From contig NC_090450.1 in the NCBI RefSeq assembly GCF_031143425.1, forward strand, positions 223,087,442 through 223,151,441: 64,000 bases of DNA, read 5' to 3'. Origin of the DNA: Pleurodeles waltl. Lineage: Eukaryota; Chordata; Amphibia; Caudata; Salamandridae. This document shows positions 59,096-64,000 of this stretch, one piece after another. The notes below the pieces were generated by a model. That model was not told the DNA's origin, made no database searches, and saw only the letters and a program-made list of their open reading frames with translations. Made by a program: the position numbers and the translations under genes. Positions within the stretch are counted from its first letter, which is position 1. Each line of letters starts with the position of its first letter.

Positions 59096-60811
59096 TTTAC
59101 AGTAATCTATGGTAGTGATGCAGTCTGAGACCCTGTTTACATTTGACATTTTAATGTCATTTTTTTTTTGGTAACCCAATTGTGAAGCTTGTATATATAA
59201 AATGGGGTATCGGAAGAAATGGAGAGGGAGAGGGGGGCAAGAGGGAGAGACAGAGAGAGACACTCACACGCACACACCTCCTCCCCCACCTCCCTGGCCC
59301 CTTCGGTACTCTGGGTGCAAGTACTACTGGAACTGCCATTGGAGAGGCTGTGGAACCAGATGTGGATGCCACTTTGGAAGGAAAGGGTACTACACAGCGT
59401 GACTCTTGTGATAGGCTGAGGAGTGTGCGCACTGGGCCGGCAGGCTGATGATTGGCAAATGGCAGTCCTATACAAACGTCAGCTTGACGGTATCACACGT
59501 GAACAGGTCAATGCTTTTATGGTATAGCCTTCACTTATGTGAATGTTGGGTAACAATCCACTTTAAAGACTAGAAGGGATTTCATATTTTAAAAAGGTTC
59601 TCCCACGCATCACAAGAGTGCACTTTTTTTTTTTTTTTTTTTTAAGTAGTTAATTTGTAATTCGAGGAAGGCTCAACCAATAGCCACATGTCATGTACCC
59701 ACTTTTTTAAACCTGTCAACTGTGTCTGATTTCTATTTTAATATTTCTGTTCTTACTTCATCTATCGTAGATGTAGTTGTTCTGATTAAGTTTGAAGAAA
59801 CATTTCAGAAACAAGACAATGTGTGCGTTTTTTGAAGGTAAGTTGGGGTGGTCATATGAGGTGAAATTAAACACCATTCCATACTATAAGACTGATGTAT
59901 CTTTTAGTCACATGCGGTCCAGTGTTTGATAAACTATGTCCAGTGTAAGGGTCCTTGTGTAAACTGCAACACATTAAAAGGGATGGTATTGAGAGAGAGA
60001 GTGAGAGAGAGAGAGAAAGAGCAGAGACTTGAGGTTCAAAACAAGATATATACAGCCGTTGGAGCTCCGAGCATCTGAAACATGAGCGCTCGTGTTAGGA
60101 GGTCAATAGACCCCAAAGCGAAGAAGTGTGGCTATGGGTATCCAAGGTCCTGCCCAATGGAAAACAGAAACAAGATAGCGTGTCTGCGCTGACCCAGCAG
60201 CTCCCATTTGAGCACAACAGCTAGTCTTTTCCGGATTTAGGGAGGAGGTAGGAGGGCCAAATGCTGCAATAATATCCAAGTAACTAGAGGGCTGAGGCTT
60301 CCACAGTGTAAACTCTAGCAGAAAAGAAATAATAAAGCAGTCCCTGAAACCAGAGAAATCACAGCATAAGTATACTCTACTTAGTTCCTGGTCCGTGGGA
60401 TGAACAAAAAAGAAAAGGAGGGACAAAGAGGCAGAACTGACCAGTAGCAATTAATGATTGTTAAAGGACACTGAAACAAGAAAATCAAAGGCAGGGGGTG
60501 GTTTTAAGCCCACAGAGAATACAGAACGTAAAAAACACTGAAATTTGCAAGTTATGATTAAGGCTACAATTCTCTCATAACAGCCATGTTAATCATAACT
60601 GAAGAACTTAAACGTATTGCGTATGACGTCCCCCCTTAGGTGTCATTTACAAATCTCATTAATAGTCTTACAGAAGAGATTACATACCACTAACCCCTTA
60701 ACACTAGGAAAGAAACAATTATGAAAGTAGTGTTACTGGTTTGAACGTACATTGTTTTTTATTAGTATCAAATAATGTGATGTAATAAGCACTGCATTTT
60801 GTGAGAGACTT
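59096..60811. other. Intergenic with simple repeats
   Basis: A GAGAGAG patch at about 59222-59260, a T run of about 20 at 59623-59642, and (GA)n at about 59990-60020. The frames at 59137-59475 and 60103-60450 are unrecognised. Confidence 0.35.
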
Positions 60812-61325
60812 ATGGTTGGTGCCAGCACCTCAACTAGGAACATCAAAAAACGTCAATTCACCCAGAACGCCGCCGCCAGACCCATTCTGGACCTCCCTCA
60901 TAGAGAACACATCTCCCAACACCTGAGAACCCTTTCACTGGCTACAGGTCGAGAAGTGAATAATCTTCAAGCTTCTCACCCACACGTACAAGGCCATACA
61001 GAACGCAGGACCAGCCTACCAGAACCACTGCGTTCCTTCCACACCCCTGCCAGATCCCTCCGCTGCACCCAGATGGCCTTGGCCACCATCACTCGCATCC
61101 TCCAAACCACCGTCGGAGGACGATCTTTCACCTACACTGCAGCAAAGAGCTGGAACAACCTCCCCTTGCACCTCAGACAATGCCCGTTGCTCACCATCTT
61201 CAGGAAGAACCTCAAGATGTGGCTCTTCAGATGAGGCCCCTCCTCTCCCCACAGTGCCTTGAGACCGTCACTGGTGAGTAGCCATGCTTTACAAATATTG
61301 ATTGATTTATTTATTGATTAAGGAC
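60812..61325 (+). pseudogene. L2/CR1-like LINE, C-terminal fragment and 3' tail
   Basis: A 140-codon frame (60812-61234) contains AAARPILDLPHREHIS, then SLRCTQMALAT, TVGGRSFTYTAAKSWNNLPL, and FRKNLKMWLFR. The last two blocks (V.GR.F.Y.A...WN.LP..., then F+..LK..LF) are the conserved C-terminus of L2/CR1-type LINE proteins. A middle segment is out of frame. The 3' end CTTTACAAATATTGATTGAT then TTATTTATTGATT is the family-type tail. 5' truncated, as most LINE copies are. Confidence 0.8.
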
Positions 61326-62701
61326 GAGCTATAAATTACAGTGTAAACTATATAACTAGGCAATTTCATTGCCTTTTTCAGCTTTAATTCAAAAACACAA
61401 CTGAATTGCAAATGATGTCTTTTCGTGAAAATATATTCATTTACTGAAGAGAAAGAGAGTAAGGATGCATAATCGGTAACCGTGTTATATGGTACAATAG
61501 TTACACTGAGAAATTCGGATGACATCTTAAGCCACAAGGCGGCATGGTTAATTGTCATCAGAAATCGGAGATGGTCACAAAGGACCACATCTCACGTTAC
61601 TGGTTATGTATTTATTTTTTTGCACTGTATTTTTATTTTGAGGTAGTTAGTTGCCTTGAGAAAGCTATTGTTTTCCAAGTGCAACTAAAAATGGGCAATA
61701 ATTATAATTTGAATGCTTAAGTTTTATAATAAATTGATGATAAAACAACTGACACTGGTACGGGCCCGTTGGATTTATGTAATTCCTGCGATACTGCATT
61801 TACCATGTATTTATTGATTTACTTCATTTGCCATATACTTTGCCACCTAATTTGAAGATTTCACAAAATATGTTTCCAGCTCAAATCTATGAAAATACTG
61901 TCAGTGAAAGTGTTGCATAATGTTTTTTTTTTTTTTGCTGCATAATTTGGATATGCTTGCCACATACTTTGATCCTTCATGTCACAAAATCCTAGAAGAC
62001 CTTTGGTAAAGCTCTGCAGAGTGGTTTCACCAGGTCACTAGGATGACGAAATCCGTGTTTCACGCGGAACTGAACTGTTTTCCATATGTTTAATACCGTT
62101 GCATTTTGCGCAATAAACACATCCATACATTATATAGCAAACAGTAAGCAGGTCCACAGTATAAAATTCTTTCAAAAAAATCTTATTTCAGTCTTGGTAA
62201 TAAATAGCCTGTTTAGACTTCTTCCATATGTGTTTATTCCACTGCATGTTATATTTATACTTTAAATATGATAATGTTTAATCAAACTCAGGACCCAAGG
62301 GGTTGAATTTCTTCAGGGACATAATAACATACTGAATAGGCCTAGTGACTATTCGATTTTTTTCCCAGTGCAATCTTTTTAAAATTCAATCTGTGAGAAA
62401 GAAAACAATATTTCTCTGATGTCAATTTCAGAGTGGAACCTAGCTGTGACACATCTGATCGCTGTACATCATACGAGGAGACTATGATAGATCGTGTATA
62501 TAAAGTGGGGCTTACATGAATACATTTTAAAACACACTGAGGCTCGAGGAGGTTTAGTGATCTGCCCCTAATCACACAATCCTGAGTCTAGCGCAGAGAC
62601 TACAGTTCAAACCTGGGGTCCCAAGGTTTGGCATCAAAAGCTCCTAGGCTACCTGCATCTTAAACATAAGCATATTTTACCACTCCATCTATTACTACAA
62701 T
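61326..62701. other. AT-rich spacer
   Basis: No recognised gene or element; T run at about 61923-61938. Confidence 0.3.
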
Positions 62702-63813
62702 TGGCCCTATTATGAGCTTGCCGGACGGGAAGGCCTGTCCGCCAAACTCCCGACAGTGTGGCCGCTGCCTATGTGGCAACCTCCCAGACGGGGTTATTCA
62801 GGTGGTCATTACAACCTCGGCGGTCTTTTTACAAGACCGCTGAGGGACCGCCGTGCGGAAGACCGCCAGTGGTGGCGGTTTGCCGCTCTGCCTATTATGA
62901 CCGTTGGCAGCTCTCCGTCCTTTTACGGACGGAGAGCCGCCAACAGCCATATTGGTGGGAGGCGGGGAAGTGGAGGTTGCTCCACCTCCACCGCCACGGC
63001 AACAGAACACCGCCCAGCGAATTACGTCCTGTGATTCGCCGTGGCGGTGTTCTGTTGACGGTGTGGTGTCGGCGGAGCTGCCCCCATGGCTCCCGTCCCC
63101 TCCCGGAGGATCGACGGAACATGTAAGTCAGTCGTCCGTTAGGGGAGGGGGGTGGGGGGGGGTGTTGTGTGTTGTGTGGGTGCATGGGGGTGTGTGTCTG
63201 TGTATGTAGAGGGGGCGTGTTTTGGGAATGAGTGCGTGTATGTCTGTGGGTATGTCTGTATGGATTTGTGCGTGTATGTTTGTATGTGGGTGTGCATGTC
63301 TGACTGTGTGTGTGGATGTAGGCATGTATGTCAGTGTGTGTGTGTGTGTGAGTATTGGTGGTGCCTGCATGCGTGTCGTGTGTGTGTGAGTTTCTGTGAT
63401 GTTGGGGGTTCGGGTGGGGAGGGGGGCCCTGCCACCTTTGGGGGGTGGCAGGGGTGGTGGGGGGTGTAGGAGAGGTAGTCGGGGTGGGGGTGGGGAAGAC
63501 CCCTATCCGTGCCAGGGAAGGAATTCCCTGGCACTGATAGTGCTTACCGCCATGGATTTCATTGCGGTTCCAACCGCAGGAAATCCACGGTGGTAAGCCG
63601 GGTCAAAATACCGCCGGCGGTATAGTGACGGCCGCCGGGCTGGAGACCCAGGTCTCCAGCCCGGCGGTCGTCTCCGCCCTGGCGGGCGGAACGGAGAAGC
63701 TGCGGATGACCATGGTGGTAACCGGCATGGTCATAATACGAAAAAAAAGACCGCCAGCCTCTTGGTGGTCTTACCGCCGCTTCTCCGCCTTCCGCCAGGG
63801 TCATAATGACCAC
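62702..63813. mobile_element. Multi-hairpin GC-rich element, copy 2
   Basis: It starts TTGGCCCTATTATGAG and ends near GCCAGGGTCATAATGACC. Inside is a chain of separate hairpins: GCTCTCCGTCC/GGACGGAGAGC (about 62910-62937), GTGCCAGGGAA/TTCCCTGGCAC (about 63509-63535), GTGGATTTC-type arms at 63550-63593, and a 17-base perfect arm pair at 63632-63667. A long TG-rich tract lies between 63150 and 63400. The layout matches copy 1 (57075-57834). The 3' end is diverged and no target duplication is clear. Confidence 0.65.
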
Positions 63814-64000
63814 CTCAGAGTTTCCTGCTAGGCTGGCGAGCAGCAACCTGAGTTTTTGGACTGCTGGCCTAGCGTGAAACAGGCTACAGCATTATCTATG
63901 GCTCGTAATCGAGCAGACAACAATGCTGTAGCCCAAAGCAGACATTGAACATTGCAAGGGTGCTGGCCAGGGGGGCTCCTGCACTGCCCATGCCAAGTAT
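63814..64000. other. Window end with hairpin
   Basis: GGCTACAGCATT (63882-63893) and AATGCTGTAGCC (63922-63933) are perfect 12-base inverted copies, perhaps the terminus of another repeat that continues beyond the window. Confidence 0.55.

Noticed and set aside
30200..64000. FGF8/17/18/24-type exons expected beside a nucleoplasmin gene
   Set aside because: No frame with the conserved FGF core was recognised in either direction by eye; the neighbour may lie outside the window.
1..64000. CRISPR arrays, bacterial operons, rRNA or tRNA genes
   Set aside because: No direct repeats with uniform spacers, no cloverleaf or rRNA motif; content is vertebrate nuclear.

Overview
Vertebrate nuclear DNA, most likely from a salamander (newt-like giant genome): almost all of the window is degraded transposable elements, with one dispersed protein-coding gene whose introns are filled with repeats. 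The urodele call rests on kilobase-long gypsy LTRs, hairpin-rich GC elements starting GGCCCTCAT, and very long introns. It is an inference; a lungfish or other giant vertebrate genome is not excluded. There are no operons, bacterial signals, tRNA, rRNA or CRISPR.

The one endogenous gene I can support is a nucleoplasmin (NPM) family gene on the + strand, from about 8.7 to 30.2 kb. Four exons with GT/AG sites and matching phases are visible: 8685-8801, 23034-23127, 28274-28373 and 30079 to about 30200. They encode the second half of the nucleoplasmin core, a short acidic tail and a stop, followed by AATAAA. The 5' exons lie upstream of the window or were not found. Its 14.2, 5.1 and 1.7 kb introns hold a gypsy element, a satellite, a hammerhead-like motif and a Chapaev-like MITE.

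Layout: 0.45-3.0 kb, decayed + strand LINE; 3.2-6.8 kb, a + LTR split by a nested - strand solo LTR with perfect GTAGA target duplications; 8.0-8.3 kb, hAT remnant; 9.5-15.0 kb, a - strand Ty3/gypsy element with integrase BEFORE reverse transcriptase (Gmr1-type order), its 2.4 kb 3' LTR and polypurine tract; 20.3-22.4 kb, a (GGAKT)n-like satellite interrupted by an LTR-like insert; 27.1 kb, hammerhead ribozyme motif; 29.4 kb, foldback MITE with AATT duplication; 31.9-33.5 kb, - strand LINE; 34.4-37.6 kb, Penelope-like element with RT, GIY-YIG endonuclease and inverted pseudo-LTRs, one carrying a second hammerhead-like core; 37.8-38.3 kb, hAT MITE with near-perfect 8-bp duplication; 41.2 kb, another hAT remnant; 44.4-47.1 kb, LTR interrupted by an inverted-repeat cluster; 47.8-49.9 kb, about 340-bp repeat units in both orientations; 51.7-56.6 kb, decayed L1/Tx1-like LINE; 57.1-57.8 and 62.7-63.8 kb, two multi-hairpin elements; 60.8-61.3 kb, L2/CR1-like LINE 3' end.

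Nearly all mobile-element reading frames contain stops or frameshifts, so this is mainly a fossil record. The nucleoplasmin exons are intact in what can be seen. Boundaries given as approximate come from reading by eye.
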